DNA of 64,000 bases from Pedobacter namyangjuensis (lineage in GTDB: Bacteria; Bacteroidota; Bacteroidia; Sphingobacteriales; Sphingobacteriaceae). Each line of letters starts with the position of its first letter. Position 1 is the first letter of the stretch. Positions 8,633 to 17,716 of this stretch are shown here, piece after piece. The stretch is from positions 682,001 through 746,000 of the forward strand of contig NZ_QMHQ01000002.1 of the NCBI RefSeq assembly GCF_003313325.1, read 5' to 3'. The notes beneath the pieces were generated by a model, which saw only the letters and a program-made list of their open reading frames with translations, ran no database searches and was not told where the DNA came from. A program made the position numbers and the translations under genes.

Positions 8633-10804
8633 CTATGCCGGTACCATTCTTGGTTTTTCCCTTTCCCAAACTCTGTGGGCGGAAATCGCTTTTATAAATG
8701 AATCGGCTAATGCTTTACCACTTCCCGTTAATAATCCGGGATCTGAAGCTTTCGCATTCAATTTTCCGTGAAAATAAGTTCTCTCGGCTAGCTTTTCCGC
8801 TCCCGCATCAAAACAAATGGCCTTACAGTGCTTAAAGGCCTCGTTTAGAAAATGTAATGCGTCTGCATCGGCAGAAAGTGCGTCAATATGATTCGCTCCG
8901 GAGGGTACAAAAACTGCATCGTAGAGCACCGAACAAGCGGTCAAAAAGCTTTCCTCTACCTCTATTGCGGTTTTCTTATCGCCTTTTACTGCACCACCGT
9001 GGGTACCTACCAGTTCAACGACTGCACCTTGATCGACTAGCGCCTTTTTCATGGCATCTACCGATGAAGCACTTACCCCATCTGCCACCAAAAACGCTAT
9101 TTTCCTAGTACTGACGGAATCCTTTATCGTGCCGGCCATGCTTAATGCTTCGGATTTTGCGATCGAAGGCTCAGCATCCACCGAAGCAAAATCGTTTGGA
9201 TTTCCGTCGGCAGGTACACTTCCGTTTACAACTGAAACAGGCTTTTTGGGCGAAGGCATGCCAAGATTAGATGCAATGCTTGCAACAAGATCCATATCTA
9301 CATGGGTAAGCAGTCCAAGCATTCGCTCACGAATAGTTAAATTTTTCACCTTACCTAGCTCGAAACTGAATGCATTGATGATGTGCTCCTTTTCGGCAAG
9401 AGATTGGCTTGCATAAAATAGCTTAGCCTGCGAGAAGTGATCAAAGTAGCTTTCGCTCCTCGCTCTTATCTTTCTCGAATCTATCCTCTCGTTGTACGAA
9501 ACGAATCCACCAGATTCGGCTTTAACCTGTAAAGGGTCATTTGATACCAAGGAATTGGGATTATAGCTTACCTTACCTTTATTAATGGTCTGTCTCATAA
9601 AGCCATCCCTCTGGTTATTATGTACCGGAACTACGGGCCTGTTAATTGGAATTTCGTGGAAGTTGGGTCCGCCCAGCCTAATCAGTTGGGTATCGGTGTA
9701 GGAGAACAGTCGTCCCTGCATAAGGGGATCGTTGGTAAAATCTATTCCCGGAACAACATGCCCAACATGGAACGCTACTTGTTCTGTTTCGGCAAAGAAG
9801 TTGTCTGTATTGCGGTTTAAGGTTAGCTTACCTATTCTCTGTACCGGTACAAGTTCCTCTGGAATGAGCTTGGTAGGATCCAAAAGATCAAAATCGAATT
9901 TGTGTTCGTCAGCCTCAGGAACAACTTGAATTCCGAACTCCCATTCCGGAAAACTTCCAGACTGGATGGCCTCCCATAAATCCCTCCTATGAAAATCCGG
10001 ATCTTTGCCAGAAATGGTCTGCGCTTCGTCCCAAGCAACCGAATGGACTCCAAGTAACGGTTTCCAATGGAACTTGACAAAATGCGACTCCCCTTTATCG
10101 TTGATAAGCCTGAATGTGTGCACTCCAAAGCCTTCCATCATTCTATAACTTCTTGGAAGAGCTCTATCGCTCATTGCCCACATGATCATATGCGTTGACT
10201 CTGGCATTAGTGAGATAAAATCCCAAAAAGTATCGTGTGCAGAAGCTGCCTGTGGCATTTCATTGTCCGGCTCGGGTTTTACTGCGTGGATAAGATCGGG
10301 GAATTTCATTGCATCCTGAATAAAGAACACAGGCATATTGTTACCTACAAGATCGAAGTTACCTTCTTGTGTATAGAACTTTACCGCAAATCCTCGAACA
10401 TCCCTAGCCAAATCTGTCGAACCTCTAGACCCCGCTACCGTTGAAAATCGGACGAATACAGGTGTTTCGATCTCCGTATCGTTTAGAAAAGCTGCCTTAC
10501 TAAACTCTGGAATTGGCTGGTATAGTTTGAATACACCGTGTGCACCCGAACCTCTTGCATGCACCACTCGCTCAGGTATCCTTTCATGATCAAAGTGCGT
10601 AATCTTTTCACGAAGGATAAAATCCTCTAACAGGGTTGACGCCCTATCGCCCGCTTTAAGGGAGTTCTGGTCATCGTTTATGCCAACTCCATGATCGGTC
10701 GTCATGCGCTGGCCGGTCGCGTCTGCGGTATGTGCTTTTAGCTTGCTGGTTTTGTCGTTTTCGGGCAAGGCCGACTGTTCTGGTGTTAAGGTCTTTTTGG
10801 CCAT
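8633..10804 (-). CDS. katE: Large-subunit (HPII-type) monofunctional catalase
   Basis: Haem catalase of 723 residues that breaks down hydrogen peroxide. The catalytic His82 ([12 protein letters not shown]) and Asn155 ([11 protein letters not shown]) are present with the correct 73-residue spacing, and the proximal-Tyr segment ([10 protein letters not shown]) is intact. Residues about 560-715 form the extra C-terminal domain of the large catalases, which resembles a class I amidotransferase/DJ-1 fold ([15 protein letters not shown]). Length and architecture match clade 2 catalases. It is probably monocistronic: 570 bp without a gene lie upstream and a terminator follows. With the DJ-1 and ankyrin genes it forms a peroxide/stress cluster. 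Confidence 0.97.
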   Translation of the reverse strand: MAKKTLTPEQSALPENDKTSKLKAHTADATGQRMTTDHGVGINDDQNSLKAGDRASTLLEDFILREKITHFDHERIPERVVHARGSGAHGVFKLYQPIPEFSKAAFLNDTEIETPVFVRFSTVAGSRGSTDLARDVRGFAVKFYTQEGNFDLVGNNMPVFFIQDAMKFPDLIHAVKPEPDNEMPQAASAHDTFWDFISLMPESTHMIMWAMSDRALPRSYRMMEGFGVHTFRLINDKGESHFVKFHWKPLLGVHSVAWDEAQTISGKDPDFHRRDLWEAIQSGSFPEWEFGIQVVPEADEHKFDFDLLDPTKLIPEELVPVQRIGKLTLNRNTDNFFAETEQVAFHVGHVVPGIDFTNDPLMQGRLFSYTDTQLIRLGGPNFHEIPINRPVVPVHNNQRDGFMRQTINKGKVSYNPNSLVSNDPLQVKAESGGFVSYNERIDSRKIRARSESYFDHFSQAKLFYASQSLAEKEHIINAFSFELGKVKNLTIRERMLGLLTHVDMDLVASIASNLGMPSPKKPVSVVNGSVPADGNPNDFASVDAEPSIAKSEALSMAGTIKDSVSTRKIAFLVADGVSASSVDAMKKALVDQGAVVELVGTHGGAVKGDKKTAIEVEESFLTACSVLYDAVFVPSGANHIDALSADADALHFLNEAFKHCKAICFDAGAEKLAERTYFHGKLNAKASDPGLLTGSGKALADSFIKAISAHRVWEREKPRMVPA

Positions 10805-11375
10805 AATTTTTCTGATTGGTAGTTAAGGGAACAAGGCTTAAGCTAATTAGTTTTCACTATTTGCAAGCCTAGAATTCCATTTGCAACAAGATGCTCGATT
10901 AGGGGATGCGAAGGAGTTCCACTACGTGAAAACAGAGTGGAATGACTTAAGGCCATCAAAGACAACACTATCAGCTGGAAACAGGCATTAGGCCTTAGAT
11001 TCTTCGATACCTCAGTCGCAATTAAATACCAAGCAATGGCCTTACTAGCATTTTTTTAATCGATCAGAGCATTTTGCAAAAATTGCTAATTTGACTGCAC
11101 AAAGCACATGGCAGAAAAAATTATCTTCTTCACGGTTGCTAGGATGGTGCAGATTTAAAATACATAAATCAACTTTTCTTAAGAAATTTCCGCCATTTGT
11201 GCTAACAACCTGATCTTTGCAAATGGAAAATTTTAAATTAGCTGCAACAGACATTATTTTAAAAAGATAACTAGCAGTAGCCACTTCGGCTTAGTTTAGT
11301 CAAAGCGTACTAAATGCGCATTTATTGCAATCAATTTCAGTTTTGGATTGTTAGTACATCATCAAAAAGAAAGAC
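10805..11375. other. Divergent intergenic region, no gene seen
   Basis: 571 bp between the divergent catalase and DJ-1 genes. It must contain both promoters. Short reverse frames are present but have no protein-like composition. I found no clear -33/-7 Bacteroidetes promoter pair or OxyR-like site by eye. Confidence 0.6.
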
Positions 11376-12056
11376 ATGAAAAAAATATTGATGGTACTTA
11401 CCTCCCATAGCGAAATGGAAAACACAGATAGCAAGACAGGCGTATGGCTAGGCGAGTTCACAGACCCTTATTACGAATTCTTAGATGCTGGCTATACAGT
11501 TAAACTAGTCAGTCCCAAAGGTGGCCGTCCGCCAGTTGATCCAATGAGCGAGCTAACAGAGAACGTTACCGAATCAAATCGCAGGTTTCAGGACGACCAA
11601 CAATCCAAAGATGCTTTCTCACATACAAGCCCTATTAGTCAGATAAGCGCATCTGATTATGATGCAGTATTTTATCCTGGCGGTCATGGACCGATCTGGG
11701 ATCTTGCGACGAATAACGAAAGTGGTCTTTTAATCCATGCATTCTTGGACCAAGGTAAACCTGTAGCTGCAGTATGTCACGGACCAGCGGCGCTTCTCAG
11801 CGCTGAAAATTTGAAACCTGGCTTTCTAAAGGGCAAAGTTCTTTCCGCATTTAGTGATACAGAAGAAACATTGGTTGGCAGAAGTGGCAATGTTCCGTAT
11901 CTTCTCGAGACCAAGCTGAAAGAGCACGGAGCAGATGTAAAAACTGCACTCGTACCTTTCCTATCGCACGTTGAAACCGACGGTCTGCTGATTACTGGGC
12001 AAAATCCGCTTTCAGCAGGCCCTGTAGCCAAGGCACTGATTGATTTGCTTAAATAA
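11376..12056 (+). CDS. DJ-1/PfpI-family (Hsp31-like) protein
   Basis: Protein of 226 residues of the DJ-1/PfpI superfamily. The nucleophile Cys134 sits in the elbow AAVCHGPAAL, the conserved Glu27 in GVWLGEFTDPYY, and PGGHGPIWDL precedes them. Length and the GEFTDPY motif match the Hsp31-like branch, whose members are glyoxalase III-type enzymes or chaperones that repair glycated or carbonyl-damaged molecules. The reaction in this organism is not decided by sequence. It is divergent from the catalase gene and followed 36 bp later by the repeat lipoprotein, possibly in the same transcript. Confidence 0.92.
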   Translation: MKKILMVLTSHSEMENTDSKTGVWLGEFTDPYYEFLDAGYTVKLVSPKGGRPPVDPMSELTENVTESNRRFQDDQQSKDAFSHTSPISQISASDYDAVFYPGGHGPIWDLATNNESGLLIHAFLDQGKPVAAVCHGPAALLSAENLKPGFLKGKVLSAFSDTEETLVGRSGNVPYLLETKLKEHGADVKTALVPFLSHVETDGLLITGQNPLSAGPVAKALIDLLK

Positions 12057-12092
12057 AAATCGTTTATCCAACCAGAACTCCTACTCAAGATA

Positions 12093-13163
12093 ATGAAAAC
12101 AAATCATCTGTTTTTAAGTGTTTTAGCCGTAATCTTACTATCTATATTTTCCGCCTGCAAGAAGAAACCAAATGGTGAGTTCCCCAATGCTTCGAGCGAA
12201 ACCGTACATGCGGTTGGTAGGGACGGTTACGTTGCCACTTATTGGCAAAATGGCAAAGCTACCAGATTGGGCAGCTCTACCGGAAGTTCCGATGCTAATG
12301 CAATTTTCGTATTGGGGACGGATGTTTATATTTCTGGTTACCAAATAGGTTCAAATAACAAATATATTGCAAAGTACTGGAAGAACGGAACAGCCATAGA
12401 TTTAAGCGACGGAACCAAAGACGCTGTGGCAAATGACGTATTCGTGATCGGAAGCGATGTTTACATTGCAGGCCAGGAAACAAACGGCCAAACTGCAAGC
12501 TGGGTGGCAAAATATTGGAAAAACGGAAATCCCGTAACGCTATCTGTCCCAACCGAGAATGCGGTTGCCAATGGAATTACCGTTATTGGGAGTGATGTGT
12601 ACGTGATAGGAACCCGTAGAGAAAGTAGCTGGATAACGCCAGTAGCTTGTTATTGGAAAAACGGGCAAGTGAGCGACCTGTCCAACCGCTCTACATCCCC
12701 ATCTTACCAGGCCATTACACAATCTGCGGGAGAAGTACACCTCACTTACTCGGCCGCTTACAATAGCCAAGGCCAATCACAGTCTGCCTATTCCAGGAAT
12801 TTTACAGCGCCCGTTTTTATAACCGATGGAACAAATGACGCAACTTCCCATGCTATATCAGTTTCTGGCAATGATATTTATCTTGCAGGTTGGGGAACTA
12901 GTAACCAAAATAGTGCAATTCAAGCAAAATACTGGAAAAATGGTAGCTCGGTAACTTTAACAAGTGGCCAACAGAGTGCTTTTGCAATGGGAATCTTTGT
13001 ATTAACAAACGATGTTTATGTAGCTGGCTACATGGAAAATCCGCAAAGCGGAAGAGGATCTTTGGCGACTTATTGGAAAAATGGAAAAGCGGTTTCGCTC
13101 ACTAATGGTGAATCGGATGCGCTGCTAAGAGATATAGTTGTAGTTCCCATTAGTGCCCAATAA
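12093..13163 (+). CDS. Repeat lipoprotein with YWKNG-type blades
   Basis: Secreted lipoprotein of 356 residues: a signal peptide ends in the lipobox LSIFSAC at about residue 21, followed by KKK. The rest is a string of about seven similar units of 43-50 residues. Each has a hydrophobic strand ending in YWKNG or a variant, a segment such as ATRLGSS, and then IFVLGTDVYISGYQ. The fifth unit is degenerate (YSRNF). Repeat length and strand pattern suggest a beta-propeller-like fold. Such Bacteroidetes proteins are usually of unknown function. It lies 36 bp after the DJ-1 gene. Confidence 0.85.
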   Translation: MKTNHLFLSVLAVILLSIFSACKKKPNGEFPNASSETVHAVGRDGYVATYWQNGKATRLGSSTGSSDANAIFVLGTDVYISGYQIGSNNKYIAKYWKNGTAIDLSDGTKDAVANDVFVIGSDVYIAGQETNGQTASWVAKYWKNGNPVTLSVPTENAVANGITVIGSDVYVIGTRRESSWITPVACYWKNGQVSDLSNRSTSPSYQAITQSAGEVHLTYSAAYNSQGQSQSAYSRNFTAPVFITDGTNDATSHAISVSGNDIYLAGWGTSNQNSAIQAKYWKNGSSVTLTSGQQSAFAMGIFVLTNDVYVAGYMENPQSGRGSLATYWKNGKAVSLTNGESDALLRDIVVVPISAQ

Positions 13164-13488
13164 ATGTGGGAGAGCACTCTCGAATTCATTTTATTTTTTG
13201 TCTATTCTAAGAGGTGTCTACAGGTCGAAATGTAGACACTTAAAAAAAAAACGGATTTTACTAGGATTGCCCCGAAATGCTTTTATCGAAATGATTCAAA
13301 AAACTTTTTCGAAGCCAAAAGTAATTTTTGTGTTTTTTTAACCCCACTTTTAAAACTTATCCCTTATGGGTCATATTGAGGGTGCAATGTCTAGTGCAAC
13401 AAAATTCTATCAACACTTGCAAGCTGCGATTAAAAAATGAACGGTGTACAAGACAGCGTAAAAGTAACTCGAGCTAAAAAACATACCA
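13164..13488. other. Intergenic region with one hairpin
   Basis: 325 bp between converging genes. It holds a 9-bp perfect inverted repeat (GTGTCTACA at 13214-13222, TGTAGACAC at 13231-13239) with an 8-nt loop, flanked by an A-run on its right. That is the wrong side for a plus-strand terminator, but read on the minus strand the T-run precedes the stem. No convincing gene was seen. Confidence 0.5.
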
Positions 13489-14001
13489 CTATCTGAAAGC
13501 AATAAAATCAATGTGTTCCCACGGTCCTCCTAAATATCTCCAAATATCTAGACCAAGCGCCCTTACTTCAAAGGGTTTAAAATCCGAATACAATTCTTCC
13601 AACAATTTCCTTGCAATCTCCGCACTGGTTTTATTTGATACGGTGATATGACTTCGAAATCCCTGCCTGTCCTGTGCAGACAGATCATCTATGAATAATA
13701 TCACCAAGTCCGAACGAAGCCGTTTTAATATTTCGGATTCTATTCTGAAGGCTACACCAGCACCTAGATTAATCAAACCCGTAACCTGCATAGTAAAGGG
13801 AGCACCAACAACAGATGCAAGTTTTGCAGGCACTTCCGGGGTATCTGGCAACTTATGAAACATGGTGAGGTGCGCATTTAAGAAATTTCTTTCAGGCGGA
13901 AAGTATTGGGTTCGCAAAACGTTAAAATAATTTTGTGAGGCCTCATCCATCCGAACAGTTAAGATCAGTGCTGGCTCATATAATGTACTTGTTATCTCCA
14001 T
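13489..14001 (-). CDS. 2H phosphoesterase (2'-5' RNA ligase-like)
   Basis: Soluble protein of 170 residues with the two HxT-type motifs of the 2H superfamily: NAHLTMFH near residue 45 and RSHITVSN near residue 118, about 73 residues apart. Members hydrolyse 2'-5' bonds or cyclic phosphates of RNA and nucleotides. The natural substrate here is unknown. Its start shares one base with the stop of the DUF3253 gene (TGATG), so the two are translationally coupled. Together with the DASH cryptochrome gene just upstream they form a likely operon. Confidence 0.85.
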   Translation of the reverse strand: MEITSTLYEPALILTVRMDEASQNYFNVLRTQYFPPERNFLNAHLTMFHKLPDTPEVPAKLASVVGAPFTMQVTGLINLGAGVAFRIESEILKRLRSDLVILFIDDLSAQDRQGFRSHITVSNKTSAEIARKLLEELYSDFKPFEVRALGLDIWRYLGGPWEHIDFIAFR

Positions 14002-14249
14002 CAGCTTATTTTTATGCGGATTGGTCCCTTGATATCATCCACATCGATGGGCAATCCTTTTTGTGTAATGAGCACTTTCCCCTGATGCTGTAGATCAATA
14101 GCAATGTCGACAATAGCTTTCATGTGTTTCCGCCAATCCTCAGGGAAGAGTATCCGGGCAATTTCCGATGGGCAGGTACTTTTACAAGTCCCCCTATTTG
14201 TAGCCACAGCTAAAATAGTTTCAGATATCTGCTTCGAAAGGTCTTCCAT
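14001..14249 (-). CDS. DUF3253-family small protein
   Basis: Protein of 82 residues with the pattern of DUF3253: CPSEIARILFPEDWRKHMKA followed by GKVLITQKGLPIDVDDIKG and a final PIRIKI. It looks like a small winged-helix fold. No function is established for the family. It lies 57 bp downstream of the DASH cryptochrome gene and overlaps the 2H phosphoesterase gene by one base, so it may be part of a light- or damage-related operon. Confidence 0.8.
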   Translation of the reverse strand: MEDLSKQISETILAVATNRGTCKSTCPSEIARILFPEDWRKHMKAIVDIAIDLQHQGKVLITQKGLPIDVDDIKGPIRIKIS

Positions 14250-14306
14250 TTTATTTTATTTTTTATCTGAATCCCAAATGCTTTTCAACTGTAATTAAAT
14301 TCAAAA

Positions 14307-15695
14307 TTAATCTAGCTTCCTGATCAGCTTAATAGCCCTATCCCACTTGGGATAAATTTCAATTGGCTTAATGTAAGTTGCAAGGTCAAATTCCCAAGGG
14401 ATTAAGACCTGGGTATCGTCCAAGTCGGCAAGTTCTGGCACCCATTTGCGTATAAAATCCTGCGCCTTGTATTTATTAGACTGGTGTATCGGGTTAGTAT
14501 ACCATATCTCAAAAGCCTGCATATGCCAGTTCATCCAATTAGAACTTACATCGTAATCAATAAGCCTAGATTCGAAGTACGCGGCGCCCCAGGTCCAGTC
14601 TATTTTTAGGTCAAACACAAGATAACTTGCACAGTTCACCCTTCCACGGTTGCTCATAAAACCAGTTTGGTTCAGCTGGCGCATGTGTGCATCAACAAAT
14701 GGAATCCCCGTGCTGCCATCACACCATCGCTGGAACTTATCGGGATCATTTTCCCATACCAACTTCTTGTTCTTAAAACCTTTGGTCAAAAACATGGAAT
14801 GCCCCATCCGCATACCCTTAAACGTAAAATAATCACGCCAGACCAGTTCAAAAACCAGCCACCAAGTACTCTGGTTTTTCTTTACCTTTTTTTCGTAATC
14901 TTTTACCCTAAAATAAATTTCCCTTGGCGAGATGCAGCCTAATGCAAGGTAAGGGGAAAGTTTTGAGCTGTAGTCCATTCCGTCCGATCTGTTTCGGCTC
15001 CATCTGTAGCCCGTAAGCAACTCCGATTTGAAAGTGTAATATTCCAGCCTTTCCAGGGCGGCATCCTCTCCTCCATCCACAAACACCTGTGCATCCAAAT
15101 ACTCCTTTCTAGTAAATCCGTAGCGCTTGCAGGATGGAAACTTGCTGGTTTTAATATCTTTTAATCCGTTCAACTTTGCTGGTATATCAAAAACTTTCCG
15201 GGGTTCCGAATCATTCGACACCGGGATCCGGTAGGCTTTACTGGTCAAAGGAATCTTCGCGATTTCAAAAGGAATGTCATCTATATGGTATAGCGTCTTA
15301 CCCCAGAAGAAATGAAATTCCACTTCCGGCAAGGAATTGGCAAGCTCATCAACCAAGTCGGTTTCATACGGTGCATATTCCTGCTCGGCAAAAATATCGG
15401 TGATACCGTATTCTTTTACAAGCTTAGGAATTGTTACCAGTGCAGATTGGTCTCCAATTAGCAGATGTCCGCCCAGCACTTCCAGATTATGCGCCAGATT
15501 AATTACCGATTGCTCCATGAACCTAAAGCGGTTGACATCCGCCCTGCGAAAACCGAGTGATGATTTTTGGAATCCCTTTTCTTCTATACAGTAACAAAAA
15601 ACCAGTTCCTTGCATTGCTTCTGCGCCACAACCAGTGTCTCATTGTCATGTATCCTCAGGTCGTTCTTAAACCAGACCAAGCCCCTTTTTATCAT
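14307..15695 (-). CDS. DASH-type cryptochrome/photolyase
   Basis: Flavoprotein of 462 residues. The N-terminal alpha/beta antenna domain starts at RGLVWFKNDLRIHDNETL, and the C-terminal FAD-binding domain runs from about residue 215 on. Typical motifs are YRWSRNRSDGMDYSSKLSPY, WWLVFELVWRDYF, and GIPFVDAHMRQLNQTGFMSN followed by GRVNCASYL, and SSNWMNWHMQAFE. Length and these motifs fit the DASH clade, which repairs cyclobutane dimers in single-stranded or looped DNA. It is divergent from the CryPro-type gene, with a 137-bp shared upstream region, and heads a likely operon with DUF3253 and 2H phosphoesterase genes. Confidence 0.95.
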   Translation of the reverse strand: MIKRGLVWFKNDLRIHDNETLVVAQKQCKELVFCYCIEEKGFQKSSLGFRRADVNRFRFMEQSVINLAHNLEVLGGHLLIGDQSALVTIPKLVKEYGITDIFAEQEYAPYETDLVDELANSLPEVEFHFFWGKTLYHIDDIPFEIAKIPLTSKAYRIPVSNDSEPRKVFDIPAKLNGLKDIKTSKFPSCKRYGFTRKEYLDAQVFVDGGEDAALERLEYYTFKSELLTGYRWSRNRSDGMDYSSKLSPYLALGCISPREIYFRVKDYEKKVKKNQSTWWLVFELVWRDYFTFKGMRMGHSMFLTKGFKNKKLVWENDPDKFQRWCDGSTGIPFVDAHMRQLNQTGFMSNRGRVNCASYLVFDLKIDWTWGAAYFESRLIDYDVSSNWMNWHMQAFEIWYTNPIHQSNKYKAQDFIRKWVPELADLDDTQVLIPWEFDLATYIKPIEIYPKWDRAIKLIRKLD

Positions 15696-15832
15696 ATTGA
15701 TTTAATTATTAACCAAGTTTTTTGCTAAAACCCAGGTCGGCATTTTTAAATGGTGGAAAGATTTAAGCTAACAATTTTTGCGGCACAATGTTTAAGCTTT
15801 ACCGACCTAGACTGGCAGATTAAGCCCAAATT

Positions 15833-17323
15833 ATGAAAACATCCGTAACGTTAATATTTCCGCATCAATTATTCGAAGACCATCCCGCCCTATCCACTTC
15901 ACGAATAGTCTATCTAGTTGAGGAATGGTTGTTTTTTAGGCAATACCGTTTTCATCGGCAAAAACTTGTGCTTCACCGTGCCAGCATGAAATTTTATGAG
16001 AACTGGCTGGAGCAACAGGGTTATACCGTTAGTTACATCGAAACCGATAAACCTGAGAATGATTGCCGGATACTGGTAGCGCAACTTGCCAAGCAGATGG
16101 TAAAAGAAATCCACATGGTGGCAGTGGCCGATGACTGGTTAAATAAAAGAATGCATGAGGCCTGCAGCAGGTACAAAATAGAACTTCATGTTTATGATAG
16201 CCCCAACTTTCTGAACACTGTGGAAAGTACCCAAGCTTATTTCAGCAAAAAGAAATCCTACTTCCAGACCGATTTTTACAATTGGCAGCGAAAGCAAAGG
16301 AACCTACTTATAGAAAGCAATGGTGGTCCTACCGGAGGAAAATGGTCTTTTGATGAGGACAACCGGAAAAAATTCCCCAAAAAGGAAAAAATACCGGCGC
16401 TGCACATAGCAAAAGAGAACAGTTATATCACTCAAGCCAAAAACTATGTGCGTACGAAATTTCCAGACAATTATGGCGATTTGGATGCAACCTGCCTATT
16501 TGTAGTTACTTTTAAGGATGCCTTGGACTGGCTCAACAACTTTTTCGAATCTCGTTTTGAAAATTTTGGTAGCTATGAGGATGCTATAGTGGCGAAAGAG
16601 CATGTGCTGCATCATTCTGTCCTTACTCCCATGCTAAATATCGGCCTGCTGAATCCGCTCCAAATTATAGAAGGTGCGCTTATTGCCGAAAAAAAATATA
16701 ATATCCCGCTCAATTCGCTTGAGGGATTTCTGAGACAGGTTGTGGGATGGCGGGAATTTATCCATCTGGTGTACGAACGCGAAGGTGTTAAACAGCGCAC
16801 CAAAAACTATTGGAAATTCAAAAGAAAGATTCCACGAAGCTTTTGGACAGGTGACACGGGTATTTTACCGATCGACATCACGATAAAAAAAATTATTCAG
16901 ACCGGCTATTGCCATCATATCGAACGGCTTATGGTGCTGGGCAATTTTATGCTGCTTTGCGAATTCAATCCGGATGATGTTTACCGCTGGTTTATGGAGA
17001 TGTTTATTGATTCTTATGATTGGGTGATGGTACCCAACGTTTATGGCATGACGCAGTTTGCAGATGGTGGACTGATGACCACCAAACCCTACATTAGTGG
17101 CAGCAACTACCTGATGAAAATGGGCGACTATGAAAAGGGCGAATGGCAGGCGGTATGGGACGGATTGTTTTGGCGCTTTATGGATATCCACCGTGGTTTT
17201 TTCACCAAAAACCCACGCCTTGGCATGCTAATCGGCACCTTCGATAAGATGCCACTTAATAAACAGCATGCACATTTGTTGAATGCAGACGATTTTCTGG
17301 AAAAATTGGACCAAACGATGTAG
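15833..17323 (+). CDS. CryPro/(6-4) photolyase-like protein without Fe-S ligands
   Basis: Protein of 496 residues of the prokaryotic (6-4) photolyase/CryPro branch. The antenna part begins TLIFPHQLFEDHPAL. The catalytic part has FLRQVVGWREFIHLVYER, RSFWTGDTG, the His-His motif in YCHHIERLMVLGNFML, and NVYGMTQFADGGLMTTKPYI. In studied members four Cys bind a [4Fe-4S] cluster: one soon after FWTG, two in a DYCxxC segment and one just beyond. Here the first region reads GILPID, the second reads MGDYEKGEWQAVWDG with no Cys, and the loop that carries the last Cys is shortened. The protein should therefore lack the cluster. The (6-4) repair His residues remain. A shared promoter region with the DASH gene suggests joint light control. 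Confidence 0.9.
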   Translation: MKTSVTLIFPHQLFEDHPALSTSRIVYLVEEWLFFRQYRFHRQKLVLHRASMKFYENWLEQQGYTVSYIETDKPENDCRILVAQLAKQMVKEIHMVAVADDWLNKRMHEACSRYKIELHVYDSPNFLNTVESTQAYFSKKKSYFQTDFYNWQRKQRNLLIESNGGPTGGKWSFDEDNRKKFPKKEKIPALHIAKENSYITQAKNYVRTKFPDNYGDLDATCLFVVTFKDALDWLNNFFESRFENFGSYEDAIVAKEHVLHHSVLTPMLNIGLLNPLQIIEGALIAEKKYNIPLNSLEGFLRQVVGWREFIHLVYEREGVKQRTKNYWKFKRKIPRSFWTGDTGILPIDITIKKIIQTGYCHHIERLMVLGNFMLLCEFNPDDVYRWFMEMFIDSYDWVMVPNVYGMTQFADGGLMTTKPYISGSNYLMKMGDYEKGEWQAVWDGLFWRFMDIHRGFFTKNPRLGMLIGTFDKMPLNKQHAHLLNADDFLEKLDQTM

Positions 17324-17716
17324 CTATTCTCAATCCATAGCTAACAAAACGCTTAACTAAGACACCTACCAATCAATTGCAATTGCATATTATGGAAAAT
17401 TGCCTCTTGAAAAATGTGATGGGAATGATATCCTTAAGAAAAGAATAACGGTTAACTTGGGAATTATGGCTACCATGCTCGGAGGTTGTTGCTTGGTTCG
17501 TTTAAATTGAGTTATTACTGCAACGCTTATGCAAGATGACTTAAACACGAAACAAACTGCTGGAAAGAGACCAACATGAAAACCATCATGCTCCCGAGTT
17601 TTAAAATATGCGTTTTCTTCTCACGACATGGGGAGGCACGGCTGTCAACAGATGCTGTTATGTACCAAACGGCTATATTAATTTTTAATCCGTTTAAAGG
17701 AATAGCCTATTACTAT
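17324..17716. other. Intergenic region, no gene supported
   Basis: 393 bp between converging genes. Short frames occur, but none shows protein-like composition or a start signal. No clear terminator was found by eye. Confidence 0.5.

Noticed and set aside
11045..11284. Minus-strand frame of 79 residues upstream of the catalase gene
   Set aside because: No protein-like pattern or start signal; it lies in the region that must hold two divergent promoters.
13214..13239. Hairpin with A-run as transcription terminator for the lipoprotein gene
   Set aside because: The run following the stem on the plus strand is A, not T, so it does not fit a terminator in that direction.
13375..13440. 24-residue plus-strand frame ending in a helical basic tail
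   Set aside because: Too short, no start signal, and no sign of conservation; kept only as intergenic DNA.
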